DNA of 64,000 bases from Pseudomonas fluorescens (GCF_902498195.1 NZ_CABVIY010000001.1:930001-994000); one strand, 5' to 3'; numbered from the stretch's first letter, positions 53,355 through 62,977 are shown. Program-made: numbers and translations. The notes: generated by a model from the letters alone, not told the origin.

Positions 53355-53795
53355 TTAACGGTCTCCGGTCAGGATATTCAGAGCGCCCATTCCGCGCTGG
53401 ACGTTTGAATTGACCATGTTGGCAATACCGTTGCCCGAGTTTCCCGAACGTCCGGCAGGGAGGTTGGAAAGTTGGGTCTGGTTGGTGATGTTGCCGGTCA
53501 GGTTGTTGTTGGTGCCCTGGTTGACCAGGCTGGAGATACCCGCGCCACTGGCGACATTGGCAAAGTCGCCGTCGCTCAACTCGTTCGTTGCCCCGAGGAC
53601 ATAGTTGGACGGGTTGGCATTGGCGGTGGTGGGATTCGGGTCGGGAATGACCGGCGCACGCGTGGCGTTGCGCGTCTGGACATCACGCAGGATGACGATG
53701 ATGCCGTTTTCGGCCTGAACTGGCAGGCATACGGTTGAGCCCAGTGCGCATCCGATCAGCAGGAGGGTATAAAAATTTTTATTGAATGTCCCCAC
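53355..53795 (-). CDS. fapA: Fap chaperone-like protein FapA
   Basis: First gene of the fap operon; FapA in known systems controls the ratio of FapB to FapC in fibres. The 146-residue product has a signal peptide (LLIGCALGSTVCLPVQA). The mature part contains GIIVILRDVQTRNATRAPVI and Asn-rich GTNNNLTGNITNQTQ. The start is GTG at 53793-53795, with AAGGA eight bases upstream. A sigma-54 promoter about 60 bases upstream is the likely transcription start of the whole operon. Confidence 0.9.
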   Translation of the reverse strand: MGTFNKNFYTLLLIGCALGSTVCLPVQAENGIIVILRDVQTRNATRAPVIPDPNPTTANANPSNYVLGATNELSDGDFANVASGAGISSLVNQGTNNNLTGNITNQTQLSNLPAGRSGNSGNGIANMVNSNVQRGMGALNILTGDR

Positions 53796-53852
53796 GGCGG
53801 CAATTCCTTCTGTATTGGTACGCTGGCCCTTATCAGCGATACAAGGGACAAA

Positions 53853-53866
53853 GCAGAAGGTGTGCC
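53853..53866 (-). promoter_or_regulatory. Sigma-54 (RpoN) promoter of the fap operon
   Basis: On the minus strand CGGCACACCTTCTGCT has GG (53865-53866) and GC (53853-53854) exactly ten bases apart, the invariant spacing for sigma-54. It agrees with the TGGCAC-N5-TTGCW consensus at most positions. Transcription would start near 53842, leaving a leader of about 47 bases before fapA. Confidence 0.75.
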
Positions 53867-53886
53867 GATTTTTGATTTCCTTTGAA

Positions 53887-53899
53887 AATCAGTGGGTTG
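53887..53899 (+). promoter_or_regulatory. Candidate IHF site upstream of the fap promoter
   Basis: AATCAGTGGGTTG matches the WATCARNNNNTTR consensus at every fixed position. It lies about 45-57 bases upstream of the predicted transcription start, where DNA bending would help a distant sigma-54 activator. The consensus is short, so chance matches are common. Confidence 0.4.
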
Positions 53900-54126
53900 G
53901 TTTTTTATTGTCGCGCAGGTCAAAAAATTTTGTAACGCCACTGAGACAGGGTCGCTCAAAACCGCGGTCCAGACGGGCAGCAGTGCTCGTCAGGGGGCTC
54001 GCCAGGCAGGTTGTATCAGTGGCTTAACATTTTTGGGTTGAATGGTCCGAAGCGCCTTAGCTCGCGGGTTTGCGCAGGGGGGAGTGTTTCAGGAATGGAC
54101 ATATTTGCCAGCAAAGGTGCTCCCTG
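53900..54126. other. Upstream activating region between fapA and the kinase gene
   Basis: A region of about 230 bases beyond the sigma-54 promoter and IHF-like site. It includes an A/T run around 53922 and then GC-richer sequence. It is where an enhancer-binding protein should bind, but no convincing inverted repeat was found. No gene was seen. Confidence 0.45.
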
Positions 54127-54651
54127 TCAGGCGTTGAGCAAGCGTGTCACAGCCTCGAATGCCGCGTCCTTTCGCTGTTGCCAGTCACCGTCCAACACCT
54201 GGTAGGGCTGGCGGTGCAGGTCAAGCCACTGGCGGCTGGCCTGGAAAAACGCCTGGCGTTGCGCCAATTGCGGTTGGCAACGTTGACCGTCGTCATGCCA
54301 GGCCACGGTGTCAGGGCTCAGCAACAAATGCAGATCGTAGTGCCGGGCCAGCAAGGCTTGCTCGATCCACCTCGGGCAATCACCAAATAACGTGCGACTC
54401 CACAGGATATTGCTCAACAGGTGAGTATCGAGAATCAACAGTGAAGGTTGCCTGGCGCGTGCCTCATCCTCCCAAGCCAGCTGGCCATGTGCTATGGAAG
54501 AAATGTCATCATAGCGGGTTTCACGCGCTTTGCTGTCGATGAAATGCCGAACGTACTCATCGACCAATATGCCGCCAAAATTGGCGTATATCTCGTTCGA
54601 TAGCCAGCTTTTGCCGCTCGATTCCGGCCCCGCCAGGACCAGAACCTTCAT
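54127..54651 (-). CDS. Nicotinamide riboside kinase-like ATPase (NadR-type)
   Basis: A 174-residue P-loop protein resembling the C-terminal kinase domain of NadR. It starts MKVLVLAGPESSGKSWL, with the Walker A GPESSGKS at residues 8-15, and has DEYVRHFIDSKARETRYDDI and LLILDTHLLSNILWS. It probably phosphorylates nicotinamide riboside brought in by PnuC. Its ATG overlaps the pnuC stop by four bases (ATGA). There is no NMN adenylyltransferase or DNA-binding domain. Confidence 0.87.
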   Translation of the reverse strand: MKVLVLAGPESSGKSWLSNEIYANFGGILVDEYVRHFIDSKARETRYDDISSIAHGQLAWEDEARARQPSLLILDTHLLSNILWSRTLFGDCPRWIEQALLARHYDLHLLLSPDTVAWHDDGQRCQPQLAQRQAFFQASRQWLDLHRQPYQVLDGDWQQRKDAAFEAVTRLLNA

Positions 54652-55211
54652 CGGCACAGCACCGGATCGCTGCGCCATGTTCGCCAGCCTTGAATGGCCA
54701 GCAGGGTGAACAGGCCATACAGGGCGGCTGTCAGGTACATCGACTTGTACAGGAACAGGCCGACGAAAACACAGTCCAGGACAATCCACAGCGGCCAGCA
54801 CTGCAGGCGTTTTTGCGCCATCCACCATTGTGCGACCAGGCTGAAGGCCGTGAGGGCTGCGTCGAGCCAGGGCTGGGCGGCGTCGGTCCAGTGCGCCATG
54901 CCGGCGCCCAGCAACAGGCTGCCGATCGCGCCCAGGGCCAGCCCTGACGCCACCGCCTGTGCGTCCAGCCGGCTGACCTCGCGCCCCTGATGGGCCTGGC
55001 CCGCGCGGGTCCACTGCCACCAGCCATAAAGCTGCAACGCGGCGTAGATCACCTGCAACAGCATGTCCGAATACAGCTTCACTTCGAAGAAGATCCAGCT
55101 GTAGATCAGCACCATGACCAGGCCGATCGGCCAGCACCAGGGGTTCTGTTTGACGGTCAACCAGACGGCAATGACGCCGAGGATGGCGGCCAACAGTTCA
55201 AGCCCGGACAT
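54648..55211 (-). CDS. pnuC: Nicotinamide riboside transporter PnuC
   Basis: A 187-residue inner-membrane transporter with about seven hydrophobic segments, including LAAILGVIAVWLTVKQNPWC and LYGWWQWTRAG near the N-terminus and RLQCWPLWIVLDCVFVGLFL later. The Trp-rich pattern and length fit PnuC. AAGGAACCCCC precedes the ATG. The overlap with the kinase makes a compact NAD-precursor salvage unit in which uptake is coupled to trapping by phosphorylation. Confidence 0.9.
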   Translation of the reverse strand: MSGLELLAAILGVIAVWLTVKQNPWCWPIGLVMVLIYSWIFFEVKLYSDMLLQVIYAALQLYGWWQWTRAGQAHQGREVSRLDAQAVASGLALGAIGSLLLGAGMAHWTDAAQPWLDAALTAFSLVAQWWMAQKRLQCWPLWIVLDCVFVGLFLYKSMYLTAALYGLFTLLAIQGWRTWRSDPVLCR

Positions 55212-55277
55212 GGGGGTTCCTTGGAGAAATCGAAGAGGGGGCGGATTGTACCCTCAGGCAAGGTGTACGCCATACCC

Positions 55278-55306
55278 TGCAGGAGCGAGCAGCGCTCGCT
55301 CCTGCA
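55278..55306. terminator. Strong hairpin between the chemoreceptor gene and pnuC
   Basis: Perfect 13-base arms TGCAGGAGCGAGC and GCTCGCTCCTGCA have a three-base loop, five bases past the chemoreceptor stop. The T-run is weak. The sequence resembles half of a family C repeat. Confidence 0.6.
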
Positions 55307-55310
55307 TTGA

Positions 55311-56945
55311 TTAAACGCGGAACTGTTTGAGCAATCCGTTCAACTGCTCACTCAGCCCCTTGAGCCGCAGGCTCGCCGCGCTGGACTGTTCCGCTGCCAA
55401 TGCGGTGCTGTGGGAGAGCCCGGCGGCCTGGGTGACATTCTGGTTGATGTCCTCGACCACATGCGCCTGTTGCAGGGTCGCGCTGGCGATCGATGTATTG
55501 AGCCCATTGAGGTTGCGCAATGCCTGGCTGATGGCATCCAGGCTGGCTCCGGCCAGGCCGGCCTGTTCAATGGTGAGTTGCGAGGCCCGGCTGCTGTCGC
55601 CAATGACCTTGACCGCTGCCTCGGAGTGGTTCTGCAGACGTTCGATCATCGACTGAATTTCTGCCGTGGACTTCTGGGTGCGCTGGGCCAGCAGGCGCAC
55701 TTCATCGGCCACCACCGCAAAGCCGCGGCCTTGTTCACCGGCCCGTGCCGCCTCGATCGCGGCGTTGAGGGCCAGCAGATTGGTCTGCTCGGCAATGGAA
55801 CGGATCACTTCCAGCACACTGCCGATCTGGGTGCTTTCGGCAGCCAGCGTGCGGATCACGTCCACGGCCTGGTCGATGGTGCCCGACAGCGTATCGATCT
55901 GCTTCAGGCTGCCGTCGATATTGATTTGGCCCTGCTGCGCCTGCGCCTCGGCATCGCGCATTTCGCTGGCGGCTTGTTCGGCGTTCTTCGCCACGTCCTG
56001 CACGCCATAGGTCACTTCATTAATAGCCGTGGCCACCAGTTCCATCTGTTGCGACTGTTGTTGACTGCGCTGCTGGGCCTGGGTGGCGTCGTTGCCCAGT
56101 TCGCTGGAGGACTGGCCGAGCGCGCTGGCGGACACCTGGAGCTCACCGATGACCAGTCGCAGTTTGGCGGTGAAGGCGTTGAAGTGACGCGCCAGTTGCG
56201 TCACTTCATCCTGGCCATGGGTATCGAGGCTGCGGGTCAGGTCGCTCTCGCCGCTGGCAATGTTGGCCATGGCGTTCACGGTCTCGCGCAGGGGCTGGGC
56301 GATGCTGCGGGCAATCACGAATACCAGCAGCCCCATGACCAGGGCAATGGCCAGGCCGATGGAGGATGCTTTCCAGACCTGGCCATAGAACTCGGCCTGC
56401 ATGTCATCGATGTAGACGCCCGAACCGATCACCCAGCCCCAGGGTTCGAACAGTTTCACGTAGGAGGTCTTTTCGACCGGGGCGTCGGCACCCGGCTTCG
56501 GCCAGCGATAGTTGACGACACCGGCGCCTTTGGATTTGGCGACGGCGACCATTTCGTTGAACACCTGAAACCCGTCCGGGTCGCGGATCGCCGAGAGGTT
56601 TTGACCGTCGAGTTTCGGGTTGGCCGGGTGCATGACCATCACGGGGGTCAGGTCATTGATCCAGAAGTAATCGTTCTGGTCGTAACGCAAGCCGCGAACC
56701 GCCGTCATGGCCTGCTTCTGCGCCGCGTCACGGCTGAGGGTGCCGGCGATCTCCAGGTCGTGGTAATAACCGAGGATGCCACTGGCGGTCTGCACGACGT
56801 GTTGGGTTTTCTGCACCTTGGCGTGCAGCAGGTCGTCGTGGATCTGCTTGAGCATCAGCAGGCCCAGGGTCAGCAGCATCATGACGGCCACGATCAAGAT
56901 GAGCCACAAACGCCGGCTGATCGACATATTGCGCAAGCTGTTCAT
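55311..56945 (-). CDS. Methyl-accepting chemotaxis protein with a periplasmic sCache domain
   Basis: A 544-residue chemoreceptor. A first membrane segment ([20 protein letters not shown]) is followed by a periplasmic sCache_2 domain of about 160 residues, with [18 protein letters not shown] and [14 protein letters not shown] second membrane segment ([17 protein letters not shown]), a HAMP domain and a long signalling coil come next. The hairpin tip is [20 protein letters not shown]. Ligands of similar receptors are small organic acids, but the ligand here is unknown. The start at 56945 has GGGAG upstream; a start 16 codons earlier is less likely. Confidence 0.9.
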   Translation of the reverse strand: MNSLRNMSISRRLWLILIVAVMMLLTLGLLMLKQIHDDLLHAKVQKTQHVVQTASGILGYYHDLEIAGTLSRDAAQKQAMTAVRGLRYDQNDYFWINDLTPVMVMHPANPKLDGQNLSAIRDPDGFQVFNEMVAVAKSKGAGVVNYRWPKPGADAPVEKTSYVKLFEPWGWVIGSGVYIDDMQAEFYGQVWKASSIGLAIALVMGLLVFVIARSIAQPLRETVNAMANIASGESDLTRSLDTHGQDEVTQLARHFNAFTAKLRLVIGELQVSASALGQSSSELGNDATQAQQRSQQQSQQMELVATAINEVTYGVQDVAKNAEQAASEMRDAEAQAQQGQINIDGSLKQIDTLSGTIDQAVDVIRTLAAESTQIGSVLEVIRSIAEQTNLLALNAAIEAARAGEQGRGFAVVADEVRLLAQRTQKSTAEIQSMIERLQNHSEAAVKVIGDSSRASQLTIEQAGLAGASLDAISQALRNLNGLNTSIASATLQQAHVVEDINQNVTQAAGLSHSTALAAEQSSAASLRLKGLSEQLNGLLKQFRV

Positions 56946-57198
56946 AACGCGATGCTCCCATTTCTTGTTTTTGTATTTAATGCTCGCCAGCATCCTGCCG
57001 GGCCCGATAACGCGGCAGCGCTATTCAGGCTTGTCTGATAGGATTTCGGCCCCGCGCGGAAAAACCTGAATACAAATTAAAGTTTCACGGAGTTTTCCGT
57101 GGCTGGCGGGTATCTTGTGCGCGCGAGTTTTCGACTACGCTGAACGTTTTGAAAAATACTAACGGGGCCTGTTTCGATGCAGAGCCTTTGGGGGATTG
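56946..57198. other. 253-base region between the chemoreceptor and uppP
   Basis: Shared upstream region of two divergent genes. A flagellar sigma-28 promoter (TAAA-N15-GCCGATAA) was sought for the receptor but not found in good form. Confidence 0.4.
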
Positions 57199-58029
57199 AT
57201 GGATCTTTGGACTGCCTTTCAGGCATTGATTCTTGGGGTTGTAGAGGGGTTGACGGAGTTTTTGCCCATTTCCAGTACCGGGCACCAGATTGTGGTCGCT
57301 GACCTGTTGGAATTCGGTGGCGAGCGCGCCATGGCTTTCAACATCATTATCCAGCTGGGGGCGATCCTGGCGGTGGTGTGGGAGTTTCGCCGCAAGATTT
57401 TCGACGTGGTCGTCGGCTTGCCGACCCAGCCCAGCGCGCGGCGTTTTACCGCCAACCTGCTGATTGCGTTTTTGCCGGCCGTGGTCCTGGGGGTGATTTT
57501 CGCCGACCTGATTCACCACTACCTGTTCAACGCGATCACGGTGGCGACGGCGCTGGTCGTGGGCGGCATCGTCATGTTGTGGGCCGAACAGCGGCAACAC
57601 GAGGTGCATGCCGAAACGGTGGATGACATCAACTGGAAAGATGCCCTGAAGGTGGGCTTCGCCCAATGCCTGGCGATGATTCCGGGGACTTCGCGCTCCG
57701 GTGCAACGATCATCGGCGGCCTGTTGTTCGGGCTGTCGCGCAAGACCGCCACCGAGTTCTCGTTCTTCCTGGCCATGCCGACCATGGTCGGCGCAGCGGT
57801 CTACTCGGGCTACAAATACCGCGAGCTGTTCGTGCCGTCCGATTTTCCGGTGTTCGCGGTCGGCTTCGTCACGGCCTTCATCTTCGCGATGATTGCGGTC
57901 AAGGGCTTGCTCAAGTTCATCGCCAGCCACAGCTACGCGGTGTTCGCCTGGTATCGCATTGCGTTCGGCCTGCTCATCCTGGCGACCTGGCTGTTTGGCT
58001 GGGTCGACTGGACCGCCGTCAAGCCATGA
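57199..58029 (+). CDS. uppP: Undecaprenyl-diphosphatase
   Basis: Integral inner-membrane enzyme that converts undecaprenyl diphosphate to the monophosphate, recycling the carrier for peptidoglycan and other cell-wall glycans. The 276-residue product has the BacA/UppP motifs [13 protein letters not shown] near residue 16 and [12 protein letters not shown] near residue 160, with about eight membrane segments. The ATG at 57199 is preceded by GGGGG. Its stop overlaps the next gene by four bases. Confidence 0.93.
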   Translation: MDLWTAFQALILGVVEGLTEFLPISSTGHQIVVADLLEFGGERAMAFNIIIQLGAILAVVWEFRRKIFDVVVGLPTQPSARRFTANLLIAFLPAVVLGVIFADLIHHYLFNAITVATALVVGGIVMLWAEQRQHEVHAETVDDINWKDALKVGFAQCLAMIPGTSRSGATIIGGLLFGLSRKTATEFSFFLAMPTMVGAAVYSGYKYRELFVPSDFPVFAVGFVTAFIFAMIAVKGLLKFIASHSYAVFAWYRIAFGLLILATWLFGWVDWTAVKP

Positions 58030-58454
58030 ACGATGCCAGTGCGCGCAACAACCCCGGGCGCAACTCCGGGGGAGATATCCGCCACCTTCGCTTGAAGCTG
58101 TTGGTATTTGGACTGCTGTGCGCGCTGCCGTTGTTCGGTTCGCTGTCGTTGTGGCTGCGAGGGGTGTCGCTGATTCCCCTGGCGGCCTACGGCATCGTCA
58201 GTGTACTGGCGTTCCTGTTGTACTGGCGCGACAAGCGCAAGGCGCGCGCCGACCATTGGCGCACCCCGGAAAACGTCCTGCACGCGCTGGAGTTCGCCGG
58301 CGGCTGGCCGGGCGCCTTGCTGGCACAGCAGGTGTTTCGGCACAAGACGCGCAAGGTTTCGTTTCAACTGCTGTTCTGGCTGATCGTGCTGCTGCACCAG
58401 GTGTTCTGGATCGACATGCTGTTCCTGGGGGCGAACCTGCTGGCCTGGTTCTGA
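58026..58454 (+). CDS. DUF1294 membrane protein
   Basis: A 142-residue membrane protein with about four hydrophobic segments. The DUF1294 hallmark is [37 protein letters not shown] in two consecutive stretches, followed by [13 protein letters not shown]. Many members carry an N-terminal cold-shock domain; this one does not. It starts in an ATGA overlap with uppP, so the two are likely co-translated. Function unknown. Confidence 0.85.
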   Translation: MNDASARNNPGRNSGGDIRHLRLKLLVFGLLCALPLFGSLSLWLRGVSLIPLAAYGIVSVLAFLLYWRDKRKARADHWRTPENVLHALEFAGGWPGALLAQQVFRHKTRKVSFQLLFWLIVLLHQVFWIDMLFLGANLLAWF

Positions 58455-58463
58455 CGATGCCTC

Positions 58464-58808
58464 CTACAACAACAACCCGACTTGCGTACGCTTGGGCAAC
58501 TTGCTGACCACCAGTTGATGGGAGCGCTGCAACAAACCTTGCAGCTCCCGGGCGCCGAGCGGGTAGGGGGTCGCCATGATGATCCACTGGGCCCGCGCCA
58601 GATAAGGCGCCGGGTGAATGCCCGGACGGTCGCAGTGACCGAGAAACAGATCCTTGTCGACCTTGAACGCCAAAGAGTCGCCCCGCAGGTTCTGCAAGGC
58701 GAACATCTTGTTCCCGGCCACCGAGAACACCCGCACGCCACCCCACTTGTAGTCTTCCCGTGCACCGGGCAGCGCCAGGCAAAACGCGGCCACCTCGGTT
58801 TCACTCAT
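58464..58808 (-). CDS. MmcQ/YjbR family protein
   Basis: A 114-residue CyaY-like small protein. It begins MSETEVAAFCLALPGARED, followed by YKWGGVRVFSVAGNKMFALQ and RAQWIIMATPYPLGARELQG, and matches the YjbR fold. AAGG with eight bases spacing supports 58808. A start at 58823 would instead overlap the upstream LysR stop codon by four bases and is also possible. Biochemical function unknown. Confidence 0.82.
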   Translation of the reverse strand: MSETEVAAFCLALPGAREDYKWGGVRVFSVAGNKMFALQNLRGDSLAFKVDKDLFLGHCDRPGIHPAPYLARAQWIIMATPYPLGARELQGLLQRSHQLVVSKLPKRTQVGLLL

Positions 58809-58819
58809 ACGTCCGGCCT

Positions 58820-59728
58820 TCATATCAAACGATCCCCGCAGGCATTGAATGTTTCGATCAGATGGTCGAGCCAGGCGCGCACGGCAGGCATCACGCCGCG
58901 TCGATGCGGATACACCGCTTGCAGCCAGCCCCCGGGCAGCGACCATTCGGGCAACAATTGCACGAGCGAGCCGTTGGCCAATTCCTGCTCGCAATACATC
59001 ATGGGTAGCGTCGTGAAGCCCTGGCCGGCGAGGGCGCAGGTCTTGCGCACGATGAAATCGTCGATGCCCAGGCGTGCCTCCAGGGACAGATCGTAGTGTT
59101 TGCCCTGGCCATCGACGAGGCGGATGTGGACCATGCGATCGGGTTCCAGGGCGCCCAGTACCGGCAGGCTTTTCAGGTCGTCCGGATGATGGATGTGCTG
59201 GCCGTGCAGGAACGCGGGGCTGGCCACCACCAGCATCTGCGCCTGACGCAGACGGCGGGTCACCAGCAACGGGTCTTCATCGCCCGGTTCGCGCACGCGC
59301 AGGGCGACGTCGACGCCCTCGGTCACCAGATCGACGCGGCGATTGACCAGCATCACCTCCAGTTGCACTTGCGGGTACTTCTCCAGGAAGTTGCTGATCA
59401 CCCCGGGCAGCATTTCGTGGGCCAGGCCGACAGGGGAGGACACCCGCAACCGCCCGCGCGGCTCGCTCGACATGCTGGCCACGGCTTCGTCGGCCATTTC
59501 CGCCTCCAGTAACATGGCCTGGCAGTGCCGCAGGTAGCGCTCGCCCACGGCCGTCAGCTTGAGCTGGCGGGTGGTGCGTTGCAGCAAGCGCGCACCCAGG
59601 CGCTCTTCCAGTTCGGCGATGCGACGCGACAATCGCGACTTGGGAATCCCCAGCAAACGCCCGGCCGCCGCGAAGCCGCCGGCCTCCACGACTTTGGCGA
59701 AGTAATAGAGGTCGTTAAGGTCTTGCAT
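58820..59728 (-). CDS. LysR-type transcriptional regulator, divergent from azoR
   Basis: A 302-residue LysR protein of the AaeR/QuiR-like subgroup. It starts MQDLNDLYYFAKVVEAGGFA, has LLGIPKSRLSRRIAELEERLG as the DNA-binding helix pair, and a full effector domain. It is divergent from azoR across about 130 bases, a typical setup for a regulator of quinone or azo-compound reductases. The following MmcQ gene starts at or just inside its end. Confidence 0.88.
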   Translation of the reverse strand: MQDLNDLYYFAKVVEAGGFAAAGRLLGIPKSRLSRRIAELEERLGARLLQRTTRQLKLTAVGERYLRHCQAMLLEAEMADEAVASMSSEPRGRLRVSSPVGLAHEMLPGVISNFLEKYPQVQLEVMLVNRRVDLVTEGVDVALRVREPGDEDPLLVTRRLRQAQMLVVASPAFLHGQHIHHPDDLKSLPVLGALEPDRMVHIRLVDGQGKHYDLSLEARLGIDDFIVRKTCALAGQGFTTLPMMYCEQELANGSLVQLLPEWSLPGGWLQAVYPHRRGVMPAVRAWLDHLIETFNACGDRLI

Positions 59729-59859
59729 GAGCGTGCTCTCAATCGTTCTATCAGTGGGACAAACTATCGCATTGTTGCAGTCTAATCAGCTATTGGTTTC
59801 GCCTGTAGGATTGTTCCCATCAGATCGCCCTGGCGGCGATCCTCACCTGGAGATCCCAC

Positions 59860-60471
59860 ATGAAACTGCTGCATATCGATTCGAGCATTCTTGGTGACAA
59901 CTCGGCATCCCGCCTGCTGAGCAGCGAAGTGGTCAAAGCCTGGCAAACCGCCGAGCCGACCGCCGTGGTGACCTACCGCGACCTGGCCGCCGATGCCATC
60001 AGCCACTTCTCTTCGACCACCCTGGTGGCCGCCGGCACGACCGCTGAATTGCGCGACGCCGCCCAACAGCACGAAGCCGACTTGAGCGCCACGACCCTGG
60101 CCGAGTTCCTCGCCGCCGATGCAGTGGTGATTGCAGCACCGATGTACAACTTCACCATCCCGACCCAATTGAAAGCCTGGATCGACCGCATCGCGGTGGC
60201 CGGTCAGACCTTCCGTTACACCGAAGCCGGCCCTGAAGGCCTGTGCGGCGGCAAGAAAGTGGTGATCGTGTCGACTTCCGGCGGTCTGCACGCCGGCCAG
60301 GCAACCGGCGTTGCCCACGAAGAGTACTTGAAGGTGCTGTTCGGCTTCATCGGCATCACCGACATCGAATTCGTCCGCGCCCACGGCCTGGCTTACGGTG
60401 ACGAAGTGCGCACTAAGGCCATGAGCGATGCCCAGGCGCAAATCAGCGAGCAATTGTTCGCCGCCGCGTAA
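59860..60471 (+). CDS. azoR: FMN-dependent NADH-azoreductase
   Basis: Flavodoxin-like NADH:quinone/azo-dye reductase. The 203-residue product has [14 protein letters not shown] at the N-terminus (FMN phosphate loop) and [17 protein letters not shown] near residue 94 (FMN ring and dimer contact). [12 protein letters not shown] follows. It is divergent from a LysR gene, which suggests induction by quinones or similar compounds. A hairpin terminator follows at 60510. Confidence 0.9.
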   Translation: MKLLHIDSSILGDNSASRLLSSEVVKAWQTAEPTAVVTYRDLAADAISHFSSTTLVAAGTTAELRDAAQQHEADLSATTLAEFLAADAVVIAAPMYNFTIPTQLKAWIDRIAVAGQTFRYTEAGPEGLCGGKKVVIVSTSGGLHAGQATGVAHEEYLKVLFGFIGITDIEFVRAHGLAYGDEVRTKAMSDAQAQISEQLFAAA

Positions 60472-60509
60472 GGCTTGCGTAAAGTCGTCAAACGACGCAG
60501 TCAATACCC

Positions 60510-60557
60510 AAAAAACTCTGTATTCTGATCACGCAAGGGTCAGGTACGGAGTTTTTT
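60510..60557 (+). terminator. Intrinsic terminator of azoR
   Basis: AAAAAACTCTGTA pairs with TACGGAGTTTTTT (one mismatch), and inside it CTGATC pairs imperfectly with GGTCAG. The stem ends in a T-run and lies about 40 bases past the azoR stop. Confidence 0.75.
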
Positions 60558-60649
60558 GTTTCTGGCCATTACAAGTTTTGTAAAATGGTGGCCCGGGTTA
60601 TGCAGTCGAGGGGAAACGTCTTCGATCCGGTAACAAGGTGGGGCATCCC

Positions 60650-61687
60650 ATGATGCGTCTTTGTGCAACCTTACTGATTTGCCTGTTCAGCAGCCTGAAT
60701 CCGGTGCACGCCGCCCCTGCGCCCCATCCTCACTGGAGCGTCGGCTACCACGAGATGAGCTTCCTCGACCCGCTCGACTTGCAACCGATGCGGGCCATCG
60801 CTTTCTATCCTTCCAGCGACAAAGAGCATTCCAGCAAGCTGGAGGGCTACACCGTCGAGGCCGGCGAAGACACGAAAGTCGCCATGGGCCGCTTTCCCAT
60901 GCTGATGCTGTCCCATGGCAACACCGGCACCCCGCTGGCCCTGCATGACCTGGCCACGTCCCTGGCGCGCAAGGGGTTTGTGGTGGTGGCGGTGATTCAC
61001 CCCGGCGACAACTCCAGGGACCACAGCCGTCTCGGCACCTTGAGCAACCTTTATGGGCGGCCGATCCAGATTTCCGAAGCCATTACCGCGACCCTGGGCG
61101 ACCGCATGCTGGCGCCGTTCGTCAATGCCGATCAGGTCGGGGTCATCGGTTATTCGGCGGGTGGGGAAACGGCACTGATACTGTCCGGAGCGACGCCGGA
61201 TCTCGACCGCTTGCGCCGTTACTGTCAGGAACGCCCGGACGACCGCGATGCCTGCAACACCCAGGGCGAACTGATCGTCGATCGTGATGATTTGCAGCCG
61301 GTGGCCGATCCGCGGGTCCATGCCCTGATGCTGATGGCGCCGCTGAGCCTGAAGTTCGGTCGCCATACCCTGGCGGACGTGCATGTCCCGGTGCTGCTCT
61401 ACAGCGGTGATGGCGACAAGCTGGTGCCGTTTGACAAGAACGCCGCCGCACTGGCGCGCAAACTGCCTGTGGCGCCGGACTTCAAGCTGTTGGCCGGGGC
61501 AGGGCACTTTGTGTTCATGGCGCCGTGCAACGACGAGCAAATCGTCATCATGCCGGCCTTGTGCACCGATGCCGATGGCGTCGACCGTGAAGACATTCAC
61601 CGCAACCTGATCTCCGAAGCCGGGCGGTTCTTTGCCCATACCCTGGGCAAAGCGACCCGGGCCGGGATGCAGACCGCCGATCAATAG
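60650..61687 (+). CDS. Secreted dienelactone-hydrolase-like protein
   Basis: A 345-residue alpha/beta hydrolase with a signal peptide (LCATLLICLFSSLNPVHA). The oxyanion region is MLSHGNTGTP, the nucleophile elbow GVIGYSAGGETAL, an acid in LYSGDGDKLVPF and the final His in GAGHFVFMAP. It resembles Pseudomonas predicted dienelactone hydrolases acting in the periplasm. AAGGTGGGG precedes ATG 60650, and a second ATG follows directly. Substrate unknown. Confidence 0.83.
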   Translation: MMRLCATLLICLFSSLNPVHAAPAPHPHWSVGYHEMSFLDPLDLQPMRAIAFYPSSDKEHSSKLEGYTVEAGEDTKVAMGRFPMLMLSHGNTGTPLALHDLATSLARKGFVVVAVIHPGDNSRDHSRLGTLSNLYGRPIQISEAITATLGDRMLAPFVNADQVGVIGYSAGGETALILSGATPDLDRLRRYCQERPDDRDACNTQGELIVDRDDLQPVADPRVHALMLMAPLSLKFGRHTLADVHVPVLLYSGDGDKLVPFDKNAAALARKLPVAPDFKLLAGAGHFVFMAPCNDEQIVIMPALCTDADGVDREDIHRNLISEAGRFFAHTLGKATRAGMQTADQ

Positions 61688-61700
61688 GGCTTCGCCCCTG

Positions 61701-61782
61701 GTAGGAGCTGCCGAAGGCTGCGATCTGTTGTTTTTGCTTGATAAGGCAAGGTCAAAAGATCGCAGCCTTCGGCAGCTCCTAC
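61701..61782. repeat. Palindromic repeat pair, family B
   Basis: GTAGGAGCTGCCGAAGGCTG and its complement enclose a short T/A-rich centre. Same orientation as the copy at 8767. It lies between the convergent hydrolase and MFS genes. Confidence 0.85.
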
Positions 61783-61789
61783 GGGGCTA

Positions 61790-62977
61790 TCAAGCCATGG
61801 CCCGGCGCTTGAGCAGCAAGGTCAACCCCAGCGCACCCACCGACAACAGCGCCGCACAGAAGAAAATCCACGAATACCCCAGGTTCAAAGCCACGGCGCC
61901 CATCAACGGCCCGGCAATCGCCAGCGCCAAATCGAAAAACACCGCATAAGCACTCAACCCCGCGCCACGGCTAGCGTTGGGCACCTGCTTGATCGCCTCG
62001 ACGCCGAGCGCCGGATACACCAGCGACAGGCCGAAGCCGGTCAGGCCGGCGCCGATCAAGGCGTACCCCGTCGACGGCGCGAGCCACAGCAAGCCCAGGC
62101 CGACGGTTTCGAGGGTCATGCAGGCAATGGCCGAGCTGAACCCGCCGAAGCGGCTGATGCTGGAAATGAACAGCAGCCGCGCCAGAATGAAGCACACGCC
62201 GAACACCGTCAGGCAATACGCCGCGCCGCTCCAGCCGCGGTTGAGGTAATACAGGGTAATAAAGGTGGTGAGGGTGCCGTAGCCAATGGACGCCAGGCTC
62301 AGGCTTGCCCCGAAAGGCGCAATGCGCCCGAACACCGCCCAAAAGGGCAGGCGTTCACCGCGCACCACCGGTACCGAAGGTTTGTTGCGGATCAACACCA
62401 GTGCCACGGCGGCCAGCACCGACAGGGCGATCCCGAGGCTGGCGAAGCCCAGTTGATCGACCATCACCACGCCCAGCGGCGCGCCGATGGCAATGGCGCC
62501 ATAGGACGCGATGCCGTTCCAGGAAATCGAACGCGCGGTGTGTTCGGCACCCACCTGGCCCATGCACCAGCTGATGGTGCCGACCCCGATCAGGCCCTGG
62601 GCGATCCCGAGCAGCAATCGACCGGCGATCAGGATCAGCAAACTCACCACCGGCAGGCCCTGCAGCAGGGTCGACAGCAGCGTCAGTGCGCCGCTCAGCA
62701 CAATACCCGCCAGGCCGTAGACGATCGCGCGCTTGGTGCCGATGGTGTCGGACATCCGCCCGGCCATGGGCCGGCTGAGCAGTGTCGCGAGGTATTGCGA
62801 GCCGATGGTCAGCCCGGCGATGACCGCACTGAACCCCAACTGTTCATGGACATAGCCCGGCAACACCGCTATCGGCAGGCCGATGCAGAGGAAGGCAATA
62901 AAGGTATAGAAAACGATGGAAACGATCTGCAGGGTGATCGCCATGGAGCTTTGCGGTGGCTGTTGCTGCGCAGACAT
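61790..62977 (-). CDS. MFS transporter (YhhS/YfcJ-like)
   Basis: A 395-residue major facilitator transporter with 12 expected membrane segments. The signature between segments 2 and 3 is present as SRPMAGRMSDTIGTKRAI, and GVGTISWCMGQVGAEHTARS follows in segment 5. The order and length fit the YhhS/YfcJ branch of putative arabinose- or drug-efflux proteins. Substrate unknown. It stands alone between two repeats. Confidence 0.86.
   Translation of the reverse strand: MSAQQQPPQSSMAITLQIVSIVFYTFIAFLCIGLPIAVLPGYVHEQLGFSAVIAGLTIGSQYLATLLSRPMAGRMSDTIGTKRAIVYGLAGIVLSGALTLLSTLLQGLPVVSLLILIAGRLLLGIAQGLIGVGTISWCMGQVGAEHTARSISWNGIASYGAIAIGAPLGVVMVDQLGFASLGIALSVLAAVALVLIRNKPSVPVVRGERLPFWAVFGRIAPFGASLSLASIGYGTLTTFITLYYLNRGWSGAAYCLTVFGVCFILARLLFISSISRFGGFSSAIACMTLETVGLGLLWLAPSTGYALIGAGLTGFGLSLVYPALGVEAIKQVPNASRGAGLSAYAVFFDLALAIAGPLMGAVALNLGYSWIFFCAALLSVGALGLTLLLKRRAMA

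Noticed and set aside
56946..57198. Flagellar sigma-28 promoter ahead of the chemoreceptor
   Set aside because: A GCCGAAAT segment is present on the minus strand, but no TAAA lies at the required distance.
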